Positions 33,696-43,019 are shown, counted from the stretch's first letter. The stretch: 55,888 nucleotides of DNA from Candidatus Moduliflexus flocculans (GCA_000739515.1 DF820458.1:356239-412126); one strand, 5' to 3'. The notes: generated by a model from the letters alone, not told the origin. Translations and numbers: made by a program.

Positions 33696-35185
33696 AATCC
33701 CCAATTAAATCAATGTGTATTCTTCTTGGCCTTTGGCTTTTGCTTCGGGTGATCTTTTTCGAAGGACTCTGGGGCTTTGATGATCTGTTTCACGCGAATT
33801 TCGCCTTGCATCCGAAATCGCATCCTGCGAATCATTGGGAATCGCGTTTATTGTTTAACAGTGCGCTTGCGTTGTCAATTCGTCTATTTGGATTCAAAGA
33901 ATGGGTGCTCGCTCTTCCTGGCCTGATCGGATCGCTTGCATTTGTGATGGCAAGCTGGTGGACTGGCCGAAAACTTTGGGATGAGGTCACAGGATTCTTG
34001 TCTGGGATATTCGCATGCTTCCTGGTATTGGATATTACTCACGCCTCTTATCCCGTAGCAAATAGTTTAGCCAATGGTTTTTGCGCAGTAGGGACAAGCA
34101 TGGTTCTTCTGGCGGACAAACGCCGTTCATTGTCGCTTATTGGGGGATTGTTGCTCGGCATTTCCATCTTTACGCATCTCAGTTTTCTTTTTTATGTTGG
34201 CATATTTGCCCTTGCTGTCAGCTTAAAGGAATGGCCTCCTTTACTTGAATGGCGGCGAGGGAGTTTGGTTTTTATTATCGCATTTGTGGGATTTCTGACG
34301 TTAAATTTTTCTCTCTATGCCATTTTAACAGGCAATCCGTTGTATGAATTTTCGGTTGTATCTAAAACGCATCTTTCAAATCAAAACTTTGCTGTTCCAT
34401 TGAGGCTTTCTTCTGGAGAAATTAATCCCGCATGGATATGGTGGCCTTTTATCAATCTGGTTTTTTCGAAAGCCTTTGGTATTCTGATTAGTTTATCTGT
34501 TGTGATGGCCATTTTGAAATGGCCAAAACTTGAAATGTCTCTACGCCTTATTACGCTGACGATCTTGATGTATTGGGCGTATGCCTCTTTCGGCAGTCAG
34601 CATCCATTTCGGTACCTCCCTCTTGATCATGATACTCGATATTGGTACCCACTTGCGCTTCCAGCCTGTCTTTTGATGGCGGGAATGCTCAAATCCCATG
34701 TCAAAACGAATAGGTGGCGTTTTGGAGGCGTTGCCTTGATTGTAACAATCAATATAATTCTGTTATTATTAAGCGGGAACTGGGGACAAAACGTCGAGAT
34801 CAGCAAAGAACTGCTCCATTATGCGAATATGTCTCCTGACTCATTTTTTGTAACCGATCCCTATACGTATGACGAAATGTTCATTTTACAAGGAGGCAAT
34901 CCCCCCAAAAATATCGGATTATTGATTGGGGCGAAGGCATCATTTTCTCATCTTGATGATTCATACTATCGTTCGCCAGAAGACCCGAGTCTTAAAATAT
35001 TGTATAATCCTTTACAAGAATGGCGTCCACGCCATCTTGTTTTGAGTGCGAATGTCAAACGGCAAGAAATTGCACCGCCGCGATATCGCATGATTGCATA
35101 CTTGTTTCCTCATTCATTCAGAGAACGTTTTTCTCAGCTTATTCGAAAACCTGCTGCGCAGCTTATTACCCTCGAGAACCATTAG
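33692..35185 (+). CDS. GT-C-like integral membrane glycosyltransferase
   Basis: Hydrophobic protein of 497 residues with about ten to twelve membrane segments. Seen: the early loop LWGFDDLFHANFAL, with an Asp-Asp pair where GT39-type enzymes carry their catalytic acid motif, and a C-terminal soluble part after residue 370. It overlaps the GT2 gene by 4 bases, suggesting a pair in which the GT2 makes a lipid-linked sugar and this protein transfers it. The acceptor is unknown. The AT-rich composition is shared with the GT2 gene. Confidence 0.75.
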   Translation: MKSPIKSMCILLGLWLLLRVIFFEGLWGFDDLFHANFALHPKSHPANHWESRLLFNSALALSIRLFGFKEWVLALPGLIGSLAFVMASWWTGRKLWDEVTGFLSGIFACFLVLDITHASYPVANSLANGFCAVGTSMVLLADKRRSLSLIGGLLLGISIFTHLSFLFYVGIFALAVSLKEWPPLLEWRRGSLVFIIAFVGFLTLNFSLYAILTGNPLYEFSVVSKTHLSNQNFAVPLRLSSGEINPAWIWWPFINLVFSKAFGILISLSVVMAILKWPKLEMSLRLITLTILMYWAYASFGSQHPFRYLPLDHDTRYWYPLALPACLLMAGMLKSHVKTNRWRFGGVALIVTINIILLLLSGNWGQNVEISKELLHYANMSPDSFFVTDPYTYDEMFILQGGNPPKNIGLLIGAKASFSHLDDSYYRSPEDPSLKILYNPLQEWRPRHLVLSANVKRQEIAPPRYRMIAYLFPHSFRERFSQLIRKPAAQLITLENH

Positions 35186-35436
35186 AATTGATACACTCTC
35201 ACGCAGTTATTGGGAACGCTGATAGACGCTGTTGTGACGTCTGCCAACATTCTCACAGTTATTATGGAGGTTGCATTATACAGGTTATTTTCAGAGAAAG
35301 TTCTTGACAGAATTCTTCGTGTTTCATGAAGACAATTTTGTCTCAATTTTAGCCTCTGTATTCCCAACAAATCCATGTATCTGAGGGCGTCGCAAGGTGA
35401 TGGCGCTCTCATGCAGAAAAGGAGCGGTAACAGCGT
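35186..35436. other. 251-base gap before livK
   Basis: AT-rich DNA with no gene. TTGACA at 35303 has no good -10, and AGGAG at 35419 is the livK ribosome site. It is one of the few gaps without a clear palindrome. Confidence 0.5.
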
Positions 35437-36552
35437 ATGAAAAAATCTCTATTGTTGTTGGCATTGGCGGTTTGTGTGATGGCAAATCTGGCCGGGGCTG
35501 CGGATACGGTGAAAATCGGCTTGATGGCGCCGTTGACTGGATCATGGGCGAGCGAAGGTCAGGAAATGAAGCAGATTGTTGAATTGCTGGCCGAAGAAGC
35601 GAACGCCAAAGGCGGCGTGCTTGGCAAACAGGTGGAACTGATTACCGAAGATGATGGCGGCGATCCGAAAACGGCTGCGTTAGCCGCGCAAAAGCTTTCG
35701 ACGCAGGGCATCGTGACCGTGATTGGCACGTATGGCTCATCCGTGACAGAAGCCTCGCAGACGATTTATGATGAAAACCAGATCATCCAGATTGCCAACG
35801 GCTCGACAGCAGTGCGTTTGACGGAAAAAGGGCTGCAATATTTCTTTAGAACCTCGACCCGCGACGATGAACAAGGCCGCGTGGCGGCTCAGACCGTTGA
35901 GAAAAAAGGCTGGAAGAAAGTCGCGATTCTGCACGACAATACCACCTATTCCAAAGGATTAGCTGACGAAGCCAAAGCCCTGTTGGAAGGGAAAGTCGAA
36001 ATCGTGTTTTATGATGCGCTGACGCCTGGAGAACGCGATTATACCGCAATTCTGACCAAACTGAAAGCTGCCGGGCCGGATGGTGTCTTCTTCACAGGTT
36101 ATTATCCTGAAGCGGGCTTGCTCCTGAAACAGAAAAAAGAGATGGGTTGGGACGCGCCATTCCTCGGCGGCGATGCCACGAATAATCCCGATCTGCTGAA
36201 AGTGGCAGGCGATACGGCGGAAGGTTATCTGTTTTTAAGCCCGCCAGTTCCGCAAGACCTTCCCTCCGATGAAGCGAAAGCGTTTTTAAGCGCCTACGCC
36301 GCGAAATATAACGGCGCAACGCCGGGATCAATCTGGGCGGTGCTCTCTGGCGACGGTTTCCGCGTGGCAGTTGCGGCTATCGAAGCGACTGGCGGCACAG
36401 AGGCCGATAAACTTGCCGAATATCTCCATTCTGGCAAAGAGTTTGTCGGATTGACAGGCACGTTGTCGTTTAATGAAAAAGGCGATCGCGTCGGCGAACT
36501 CTACAAAGTATATAGCGTGACCGGCGGAAAATTCGCGTTGCAGGCGGAGTAA
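35437..36552 (+). CDS. livK: Branched-chain amino-acid type ABC substrate-binding protein
   Basis: Periplasmic type I binding protein of 371 residues. Seen: signal peptide KKSLLLLALAVCVMANLAGA, then KIGLMAPLTGSWASEGQEMKQIVELLAEEANAKGGVLGKQVEL, DDGGDPKTAALAAQKL, and late VFFTGYYPEAGLLLKQKKEMGW, typical of LivK/LivJ. AGGAG lies 12 bases upstream. The permease and ATPase genes follow after a 259-base gap with a hairpin. Ligand specificity (Leu/Ile/Val or others) cannot be read. Confidence 0.93.
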   Translation: MKKSLLLLALAVCVMANLAGAADTVKIGLMAPLTGSWASEGQEMKQIVELLAEEANAKGGVLGKQVELITEDDGGDPKTAALAAQKLSTQGIVTVIGTYGSSVTEASQTIYDENQIIQIANGSTAVRLTEKGLQYFFRTSTRDDEQGRVAAQTVEKKGWKKVAILHDNTTYSKGLADEAKALLEGKVEIVFYDALTPGERDYTAILTKLKAAGPDGVFFTGYYPEAGLLLKQKKEMGWDAPFLGGDATNNPDLLKVAGDTAEGYLFLSPPVPQDLPSDEAKAFLSAYAAKYNGATPGSIWAVLSGDGFRVAVAAIEATGGTEADKLAEYLHSGKEFVGLTGTLSFNEKGDRVGELYKVYSVTGGKFALQAE

Positions 36553-36587
36553 TCAACATCAGCGCCTTGCGGCACGATGAAAAATGA

Positions 36588-36630
36588 CAAGACCTGCGAG
36601 ATGCATTGACTTGCAGGTCTTGTTCTGTTT
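36588..36630 (+). terminator. Hairpin after livK
   Basis: CAAGACCTGC and GCAGGTCTTG arms (36588-36597, 36613-36622), followed by TTCTGTTT. It may partly stop transcription so that more LivK than permease is made. Confidence 0.6.
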
Positions 36631-36668
36631 CAACCTATCTTCGATGTGATGCGTAACTTCTGACAGCG

Positions 36669-36811
36669 AATGACTAATGACTAACTCCGGGCGTTAGCCG
36701 GGGAGATGCGAACATGTGAAGAGTCAACCTTCCATCTCTCCGGCATAAATGTCTGAGTTAGTCATTCTCTACTCTTATCTTTTTCTCCGGCATAAATGCC
36801 GAAGTTAGTTT
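36669..36811. repeat. Triplicated repeat before livH, family L
   Basis: The segment CTCCGG(C/G)...GTTAG occurs three times: AATGACTAATGACTAACTCC at 36669, its inverse GAGTTAGTCATT at 36755-36766, and TTCTCCGGCATAAATGCCG at 36782. The first two form a long palindrome; the third ends at the livH start codon. Confidence 0.65.
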
Positions 36812-37717
36812 ATGGAACAATTTCTACAACAATTTACAAACGGCCTCGCGATTGGCGGCATTTATGCGCTGATCGCCCTTGGTTACACAATGGTTTATGG
36901 CGTCATGAAATTGATTAATTTTGCGCATGGCGACCTGTTTACGCTCGGCGCGTATCTCGGCATGACGATTTTGACTTCAATCGCCTTGCATAACATCTTC
37001 GGCGTCTTTATTGGCATTACGGTTTTGGCGCTGCTTGTCATGGGGTTAACCGCCTTTGTCGGCGCAGCTTTAGAACGCACCGCCTATCGCCCGCTCCGCA
37101 ATTCGCCGCGTCTGTCGGTCGTCGTGTCGGCGCTCGGCGCATCCATTGTGTTGCAAAACGCCATTATGCTGGTCTATGGAGCGCGCTTGTTAGTCTATCC
37201 GCAGCATGTGCTGCCAAACACGACAATAGCGTTGTTCGGCGTTTCGATTCCGTTGATGCGGATCGTGTTATTTATGATTTCAGTTGTCTTGATGGTGGCG
37301 TTATATCTGTTTATTCAGAAAACGAAATTCGGCACGGCAATTCGCGCCGCCGCGATTGATCAGGGGGCGGCCCGATTGATGGGGATTGACGTGGATCGCG
37401 TTATTCTCATCGTCTTTCTGATTGGCCCGGCGCTCGGCGGCATGGCGGGACTGATGGTTGGCTTGTATTACGGACAGGTGAATTTTACGATGGGCTGGGT
37501 GTATGGCCTGAAAGCGTTTACCGCCGCGATTCTCGGCGGCATCGGCAACATTCCCGGCGCGATGCTCGGCGGCCTGCTGCTCGGCGTGATTGAGGCGCTC
37601 GGTTCGGCCTATATTTCGATTGCCTGGAAAGACGCGATTGCTTTTTTGGTGTTGATTGTGATTCTGATTGTCAGGCCGACCGGTTTGTTAGGCGAAAGGG
37701 TGGCGGAAAAAGTATGA
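36812..37717 (+). CDS. livH: Branched-chain amino-acid ABC transporter permease (LivH)
   Basis: Inner-membrane permease of 301 residues. Seen: GLAIGGIYALIALGYTMVYGVMKLINFAHGDLFTLGAYLG at the N terminus, a LivH hallmark, RAAAIDQGAARLMGIDVDRVI as the ATPase-contact loop near 182, and GLKAFTAAILGGIGNIPGAMLGGLLLGV. It has about eight membrane segments. No clear ribosome site; repeat DNA runs to the start. It overlaps livM by 4 bases. Confidence 0.95.
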   Translation: MEQFLQQFTNGLAIGGIYALIALGYTMVYGVMKLINFAHGDLFTLGAYLGMTILTSIALHNIFGVFIGITVLALLVMGLTAFVGAALERTAYRPLRNSPRLSVVVSALGASIVLQNAIMLVYGARLLVYPQHVLPNTTIALFGVSIPLMRIVLFMISVVLMVALYLFIQKTKFGTAIRAAAIDQGAARLMGIDVDRVILIVFLIGPALGGMAGLMVGLYYGQVNFTMGWVYGLKAFTAAILGGIGNIPGAMLGGLLLGVIEALGSAYISIAWKDAIAFLVLIVILIVRPTGLLGERVAEKV

Positions 37718-38679
37718 TGAAAGATCGCCGGACGATTCCGTATATTATCGCCTCTGTGTTGTTAGTGTTCGCGCCGCTCTATCTCAACAAATACTGGATT
37801 GACGTGCTGAATACTGTCGGCTTGTACGCGCTGCTCGGCCTGAGTTTGAATCTGATTGTCGGTCACGCGGGTTTATTTAATCTGGGACATGCCGCATTTT
37901 ACGCTGTCGGCGCTTATACCGCTGCGATTCTCAATACGCGCTATCATATCCCGATCCTCTGGCTGCTGCCGGTGTCCGGGCTGTTCGCTGGGTTGTTCGC
38001 TGCCGTGATCGCCCGCCCGATTATCCATCTGCGCGGTGATTATCTCTGCATGGTGACTATCGGCGTCGGCGAAATCGTTCGGATCGCGCTGATTAACAAC
38101 GTGTTCGGCATTACCGGCGGCTCGAACGGCATTTTTGGCATTTCCCGCCCCTCGCTATTCGGCTATGTCATCAAACGCCCGCCGCAATTTTTTTATCTGA
38201 TCTGGATTTTCGTCGCGCTGACCATCTTCCTCTTTTACCGCTTGGACCGCTATTCCCGTTTTGGCCGGGCGCTGAACTACTTGCGCGGCGACGAAATTGC
38301 CGCCGAAGGAAGCGGCATTGACACCGCACATTACAAGCTCTGGGCGTTCATTCTCGGCGCGTTCTGGGCTGGCATGGCCGGGACGTTGTACGCCGCAAAA
38401 ATGACAATTATCGCCCCGGAATCGTTTAGCTTCTGGGAGTCGGTGCTGATGTTTCTGATTGTGATTCTCGGCGGCTCTGGCAGCATTCCCGGCGTCATTT
38501 TCGGCGCGTTTCTCGCGATTGGCCTGCCGGAATTGTTCCGCGATTTTGCCTCCGCCAGAATGCTTGTCTATGGCGTGATGATGGTGCTGATGATGATTTT
38601 CCGCAAAGGCGGGCTGCTCCCGGCGCGTTCGCGCAAATTCCCTATCGCCAACGTGTTAAAAAACGAAGGGAGGGCGTGA
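37714..38679 (+). CDS. livM: Branched-chain amino-acid ABC transporter permease (LivM)
   Basis: Second permease, 321 residues. Seen: GLYALLGLSLNLIVGHAGLFNLGHAAFYAVGAYTAAIL near residues 36-73, IHLRGDYLCMVTIGVGEIVRI, GLRGDEIAAEGSGI-like loop LRGDEIAAEGSGIDTAHYK, and SVLMFLIVILGGSGSIPGVIFGAFL. Translationally coupled to livH through ATGATGA, and 1 base from livG. Confidence 0.95.
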   Translation: MMKDRRTIPYIIASVLLVFAPLYLNKYWIDVLNTVGLYALLGLSLNLIVGHAGLFNLGHAAFYAVGAYTAAILNTRYHIPILWLLPVSGLFAGLFAAVIARPIIHLRGDYLCMVTIGVGEIVRIALINNVFGITGGSNGIFGISRPSLFGYVIKRPPQFFYLIWIFVALTIFLFYRLDRYSRFGRALNYLRGDEIAAEGSGIDTAHYKLWAFILGAFWAGMAGTLYAAKMTIIAPESFSFWESVLMFLIVILGGSGSIPGVIFGAFLAIGLPELFRDFASARMLVYGVMMVLMMIFRKGGLLPARSRKFPIANVLKNEGRA

Positions 38680-38680
38680 C

Positions 38681-39442
38681 ATGTTAATTTTAGAATCCGT
38701 CACGAAACGCTTTGGCGGCCTCACCGCTGTGGATTCCGTCTCGTTTCACGTGGAAGAAGGGCAGATCGTCGGCTTAATCGGCCCGAACGGCGCGGGCAAA
38801 ACAACGGTCTTCAATCTGATTACCGGCATTTACAAGCCGGATGCGGGCAAAATCACGTTTGATGGCTCATCAGTGGTTGGCATGGAAACGCATCGCATTG
38901 TGCATCGCGGCATTGCGCGAACGTTCCAGACGATCCGCCTGTTTCAGGATTTGACTGTGCTGGAAAATGTGCTGGCGGGCTGCCATTGTCGCATGACCTC
39001 CGGCATTCTCGCCGGAATGCTGCGCACACCCTGGCAGCGCAAGGAAGAGCGTCAATCCCTGATTCGGGCGCTGCAAGCCCTGGAAACTGTCGGCTTGAAA
39101 GGCAAGGAAGAACAACTCGCGAAAAATTTATCCTATGGCAATCAACGCTTGCTGGAAATTGCCCGCGCTCTCGCCACCGAAGCGAAGCTCCTGATTCTCG
39201 ACGAACCGGCGGGCGGCATGAACGAGCAGGAAACGCTTGAGTTGATCGCGCTGATTCAACGCCTGCGCGACAGCGGCATCACAATTCTGCTGATCGAGCA
39301 TGACATGGGCTTGGTGATGCGCGTCTGCCGCCATATTGTCGTGATGGAATATGGTGCGAAAATCTCAGAAGGTACGCCGGAGCAGGTGAAAAGCGATCCG
39401 AAAGTGATTGAGGCGTATCTTGGAGTTGACGAGGAGGAATAG
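38681..39442 (+). CDS. livG: Branched-chain amino-acid ABC transporter ATPase (LivG)
   Basis: 253-residue ATPase. Seen: Walker A GPNGAGKTT near residue 32, VGMETHRIVHRGIARTFQTIRLF (the Q-loop region), LSYGNQRLLEIARAL signature near 150, Walker B LLILDEPAGGMNEQE, and LLIEHDMGLVM. The glycine-rich insertion and LSYG signature are typical of LivG rather than LivF. GGGAGGGC precedes the start. Confidence 0.95.
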   Translation: MLILESVTKRFGGLTAVDSVSFHVEEGQIVGLIGPNGAGKTTVFNLITGIYKPDAGKITFDGSSVVGMETHRIVHRGIARTFQTIRLFQDLTVLENVLAGCHCRMTSGILAGMLRTPWQRKEERQSLIRALQALETVGLKGKEEQLAKNLSYGNQRLLEIARALATEAKLLILDEPAGGMNEQETLELIALIQRLRDSGITILLIEHDMGLVMRVCRHIVVMEYGAKISEGTPEQVKSDPKVIEAYLGVDEEE

Positions 39443-39446
39443 ACGA

Positions 39447-40157
39447 GTGCTGCTGCAAATTCAAAATCTTCATGTGAAATATGGCAATATTGAGGTGCTG
39501 CACGGCGTGTCTGTGGATGTGCGGGAAGGGGAGATCGTCTCGATTCTCGGCGCAAATGGCGCAGGCAAATCAACAACGTTATTAACTATTAGCGGGTTAG
39601 TGCGCCCGGCGCAGGGGCAAATTCTGTTTAACGGAGCGCCGCTGCACACGATGAAAGCGCACGATATTGTCAGGGCGGGCATTGCGCACATTCCCGAAGG
39701 ACGGCGCATGTTTGGCACGCTGACCGTGCAGGAAAATCTGCGCTTGGGCGCGTTTACCTCGAACGATCAGCAGCGCATCCGGCAAAATCAGGAATGGATT
39801 TACGAACTTTTTCCGATTTTGAAAGAACGGCGCAATCAGTTAGCCGGAACGTTGAGCGGCGGCGAACAGCAGATGCTCGCCATCGGGCGCGGCCTGATGA
39901 TTCATCCGAAAATTCTGCTGTTAGACGAGCCAAGCCTCGGTTTAGCACCGTTATTAGTGAAAACGATCTTTCAAACGCTGCAAAAAATCAACGCAGCGGG
40001 CGTGACGGTGGTGCTTGTGGAACAGAATGCGCGAATGGCGCTGAAAATCGCGCATCGCGGCTACGTGCTGGAAGTCGGGCGCATCGCGCTGCAAGATGAA
40101 GCCAACGCGCTGCTGGCAAATCCTGACGTGCAAAATGCGTATTTAGGCGGGGCGTAA
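39447..40157 (+). CDS. livF: Branched-chain amino-acid ABC transporter ATPase (LivF)
   Basis: 236-residue ATPase partner of LivG. Seen: LHVKYGNIEVLHGVSVDVREGEIVSILGANGAGKST with Walker A, GIAHIPEGRRMFGTLTVQENLRLGAF (a LivF hallmark), LSGGEQQMLAIGRGLM, LLLDEPSLGLAP, and VLVEQNARMAL. I chose GTG 39447 because GAGGAGG lies 9 bases before it; the frame upstream overlaps livG out of register. It is the last gene of the liv operon. Confidence 0.95.
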   Translation: MLLQIQNLHVKYGNIEVLHGVSVDVREGEIVSILGANGAGKSTTLLTISGLVRPAQGQILFNGAPLHTMKAHDIVRAGIAHIPEGRRMFGTLTVQENLRLGAFTSNDQQRIRQNQEWIYELFPILKERRNQLAGTLSGGEQQMLAIGRGLMIHPKILLLDEPSLGLAPLLVKTIFQTLQKINAAGVTVVLVEQNARMALKIAHRGYVLEVGRIALQDEANALLANPDVQNAYLGGA

Positions 40158-40164
40158 AAACAAA

Positions 40165-40197
40165 AGCTGTCAGACACGTTGAAAGTGTCTGACAGCT
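40165..40197. repeat. Palindrome, family C copy 4
   Basis: AGCTGTCAGACAC-GTTGAAA-GTGTCTGACAGCT between the convergent livF and 122-residue genes; a likely bidirectional terminator. The loop differs from other C copies. Confidence 0.83.
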
Positions 40198-40205
40198 ATA
40201 TGAGG

Positions 40206-40574
40206 TTATAACCGCGAACGGACTAACTCTTTGACAAGCTGCTCCATGCTATCCAGCACGCCGGAGACTTGGCCGTTCAATTCCCAGTGGCGCGGGCAAT
40301 AACTCGCTTCTTTCCGCACAGTGCCCATGAAACTGCCGATTTCGTCGGGATCGGATGGCACAGATAACGCCTCCAGGCTCTGCGCAATTTCCCGGCAGGT
40401 TTCGGCGTTTTCATGGTAATCCTGTTTTGTTGATGGATCATAATCGCTTGATGCGCTATATTTGGCGTCATAATCGGCAGCCATTTGCTGCCATTTCCAT
40501 TCCCCCTGAGCGATCACCGATGACAAGTCTGATAACAGCGTTTGTAGTTCGCCGCGCATTTCCTGAAAGTCCAT
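40206..40574 (-). CDS. Hypothetical protein, 122 residues
   Basis: I do not recognise the family. The sequence is acidic and helical in character, with no membrane segment or signal. It begins MDFQEMRGELQTLLSDLSSV and ends MEQLVKELVRSRL, with two cysteines in the middle and late part. A strong AGGAGGGG site before the start supports translation. It stands alone between livF (convergent) and bioD (divergent), with a family F palindrome upstream. Confidence 0.65.
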   Translation of the reverse strand: MDFQEMRGELQTLLSDLSSVIAQGEWKWQQMAADYDAKYSASSDYDPSTKQDYHENAETCREIAQSLEALSVPSDPDEIGSFMGTVRKEASYCPRHWELNGQVSGVLDSMEQLVKELVRSRL

Positions 40575-40701
40575 ACATCCCCTCCTGTATATGGTTGAAA
40601 GGTCTGTGTTGCTTGCCGTTTGTCTCGTAACGTCATACTATAAACCCGCGTAAAATTTCGCAAGCGGAAAGACGCGGAAAATGTCGAATAACGTCATGAT
40701 G

Positions 40702-40783
40702 AACCACGAAACACACGAAATACACGAAAAACAGCCCCTAAAAATACGCTGTGATTTTCGTGTATTTCGTGTGTTTTCTGGTT
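40702..40783. repeat. Palindrome, family F copy (upstream of bioD)
   Basis: AACCACGAAACACACGAAAT at 40702 and the mirror ATTTCGTGTGTTTTCTGGTT ending at 40783. It fills the divergent space between the 122-residue gene and bioD. Confidence 0.82.
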
Positions 40784-40799
40784 TTTAGAAAAACGCATT

Positions 40800-41510
40800 A
40801 TGCCAACAATTGCAATTGTCGGAATTGATACGAATGTCGGGAAAACCATTGTCACTGGTCTGATTGGGAACTATCTGCTTCGCGCAGGTCATACGGTCAT
40901 TACGCAGAAAATCGCACAAACCGGCTGCGTTGGGATGTCGGAAGATATTGCGCTGCATCGCCGCCTCATGGGCATGGAATTGACTGAAGAAGACCGGCTG
41001 GGCACAACCTGCCCGTATATGTTTGCGCTACCAGCCTCGCCGCATCTTTCAGCGCAGCAAGAACACCAGCGGATTGAGCCTGAACGCATCGCCGCCGCGA
41101 CGCGGCAGCTTGAGGCGCGATACGAATATGTCCTGTTGGAAGGCGTCGGCGGCCTGTACGTGCCATTGAATGATGATATCGCGTTGCTCGACTACCTTGC
41201 GGAACAGCAATACCCGCTGATTGTTGTCAGCAGTGCGAAATTGGGAAGCATCAATCACACCTTGCTGACGCTTGAAGCGGCGCGAAATAGGGCATTATCC
41301 GTGTTGGGCATTGTTTATAATTTGTATCCGGCGGAACATCCGCTCATTGTCGAAGATTCACAGCGCGTGTTTCGGCAATATCTCAAACGGTTCGGCTATG
41401 CGGAAACCGTCATTGCGATGCCTGCAATTGAGATGAATCACCCGATTCCAGCCATTGATTTTGCTCCGTTGTTTCATAGCATTGGGGCGCGTAAACCTCA
41501 CAGGTTTTGA
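40800..41510 (+). CDS. bioD: Dethiobiotin synthetase
   Basis: ATP-dependent ring closure of DAPA with CO2, giving dethiobiotin. Seen: P-loop GIDTNVGKT at residues 8-16, QKIAQTGC near 40, LGTTCPYMFALPASPHLSA near 65, and YVLLEGVGGLYVPLNDD near 106-122. It has 236 residues. The final residues RKPHRF and the stop codon are encoded by the start of a family B palindrome, suggesting the original C terminus was replaced. No other bio genes lie nearby. Confidence 0.92.
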   Translation: MPTIAIVGIDTNVGKTIVTGLIGNYLLRAGHTVITQKIAQTGCVGMSEDIALHRRLMGMELTEEDRLGTTCPYMFALPASPHLSAQQEHQRIEPERIAAATRQLEARYEYVLLEGVGGLYVPLNDDIALLDYLAEQQYPLIVVSSAKLGSINHTLLTLEAARNRALSVLGIVYNLYPAEHPLIVEDSQRVFRQYLKRFGYAETVIAMPAIEMNHPIPAIDFAPLFHSIGARKPHRF

Positions 41511-41525
41511 AAACCTGTGAGGTTT
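41493..41525. repeat. Palindrome, family B copy 5, overlapping bioD
   Basis: AAACCTCACAGGTTTT-GAAAACCTGTGAGGTTT. It begins within bioD and supplies the TGA stop. Confidence 0.85.
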
Positions 41526-41583
41526 TCCCTTGACTTGCACAGGCGGCATTCTTATGGGTTTTAAAAGAACGAGTTGTTTTTGT

Positions 41584-41607
41584 AAGTCGAAACTATAGTT
41601 TCGACTT
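41584..41607. repeat. Perfect 24-base palindrome upstream of lpdA
   Basis: AAGTCGAAACTA-TAGTTTCGACTT, immediately followed by GCGCGCTACAGCGC, a second short palindrome. It lies 42 bases before the lpdA start. It could be an operator or another repeat family; only one copy is seen. Confidence 0.6.
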
Positions 41608-41648
41608 GCGCGCTACAGCGCATAATTTCATTTTTAGAGGAGGCGTTT

Positions 41649-43010
41649 ATGCAATATGATCTCGTGATTATCGGCAGCGGGCCTGCCGGATATGTCGGCG
41701 CGGTTCGCGCGGCAAAATATGGATTAAAAACGGCGATTATCGAAAAAGAAACTACGCTCGGCGGAACGTGTTTGAACTGGGGCTGCATTCCGACCAAAAC
41801 CCTGCTGAAAACCGCAAAAGTCATTCATACCATTCACGAAGCCGCAGACTATGGCGTCAATATCAAAGCCAGCGATATAACGGTGGATTTCAGCAAGGTG
41901 ATGGGGCGCAAGGATAAAGTCGTTGCGCGAATCGTCAAAGGCGTTGATTTTTTGATGAAGAACAATAAAATTGACGTGATTCGCGGCGAAGCTTCGTTTG
42001 TGGATAAACAAACCATCAAGACGCCGCAGGGAAATATCACCGCGAAAAACGTCATCATTGCCACCGGTTCAAGCCCGGCGCGTCCGCCGATTCCTGGCCT
42101 CGATTCTCCGAAAGCAATCACCAGCCGCCAGATTCTCTCTTTAACCGAGCGCCCGCAGCGCCTTGTCATTATCGGCGCGGGCGTCATCGGCATGGAATTC
42201 GCCTCATTTTTCAGCGCATTGGGAACGCAGGTCACGGTCATCGAAATGCTGGACGAAGTGTTGCCGATGGTTGACCCGGAAATCGCCGGATTGTTGAAGC
42301 GCAAACTGAGCAAAGAAGGGATTACGTTTAATCTCTCCTCGAAAGTGACGAAAGTGAGCGACGGCACGGTCTTTTTTACCGATGCAAAAGGGCAGGAACA
42401 TTCTGTGGAAGCGGATAAAATCCTGTTGTCAATCGGTGTCGTGCCGAATACGGCTGGATTGAATTTGGAAAAAATCGGCGTGAAAATCGAACGCCGCGCC
42501 ATCGTCACCAACGAGCGGATGCAGACAAACGTGCCGGGCATTTACGCCGCCGGAGATGTGAATGGTGTCTGGATGTTGGCGCATAAAGCCTCGCGAGAAG
42601 CGGAAGTCGCGGTGGATAATATTGCCGGAACACCGACCGTCATGCAATATCGCGCCGTGCCATCCTGCATTTACACCAGCCCCGAAATCGCGACCGTCGG
42701 CCTGTCGGAAAAAGACGCGAAGGCGCAAGGCATTGCCTATAAGCTCGGCAAATATGATTTAGTCGCCAACGGGCGGTTTCTTGGGGAAAACGACGGCGAA
42801 CGCGGCGTCATCAAAGTGCTGGTGGGCAAACAGCATGGCGAATTGCTCGGCGCGCATATTTTCGCGCCGTATGCAAGCGAGTTGCTCACGGTTGCCACGC
42901 AAGGCATCGAATCCGAGCTATTGATCGAGGATTTCGACGCGACGATGTTCCCGCATCCGACGATTTGCGAAGCGGTGCGCGAGGCGATTGTCAGTACGCA
43001 TGAAAGTTAG
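41649..43010 (+). CDS. lpdA: Dihydrolipoyl dehydrogenase
   Basis: FAD enzyme that reoxidises dihydrolipoyl groups of 2-oxoacid dehydrogenase or glycine cleavage complexes. Seen: IIGSGPAGYVGAVRAAKYG, redox pair GGTCLNWGCIPTK (Cys41 and Cys46), NAD-binding LVIIGAGVIGMEFASFF near 175, GIYAAGDVNG near 300, and the C-terminal catalytic FPHPTICEAVREAI. It has 453 residues. AGAGGAGG precedes the start. No E1 or E2 gene is adjacent; the partner complex must lie elsewhere. Confidence 0.96.
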   Translation: MQYDLVIIGSGPAGYVGAVRAAKYGLKTAIIEKETTLGGTCLNWGCIPTKTLLKTAKVIHTIHEAADYGVNIKASDITVDFSKVMGRKDKVVARIVKGVDFLMKNNKIDVIRGEASFVDKQTIKTPQGNITAKNVIIATGSSPARPPIPGLDSPKAITSRQILSLTERPQRLVIIGAGVIGMEFASFFSALGTQVTVIEMLDEVLPMVDPEIAGLLKRKLSKEGITFNLSSKVTKVSDGTVFFTDAKGQEHSVEADKILLSIGVVPNTAGLNLEKIGVKIERRAIVTNERMQTNVPGIYAAGDVNGVWMLAHKASREAEVAVDNIAGTPTVMQYRAVPSCIYTSPEIATVGLSEKDAKAQGIAYKLGKYDLVANGRFLGENDGERGVIKVLVGKQHGELLGAHIFAPYASELLTVATQGIESELLIEDFDATMFPHPTICEAVREAIVSTHES

Positions 43011-43019
43011 CAGTGTTTA

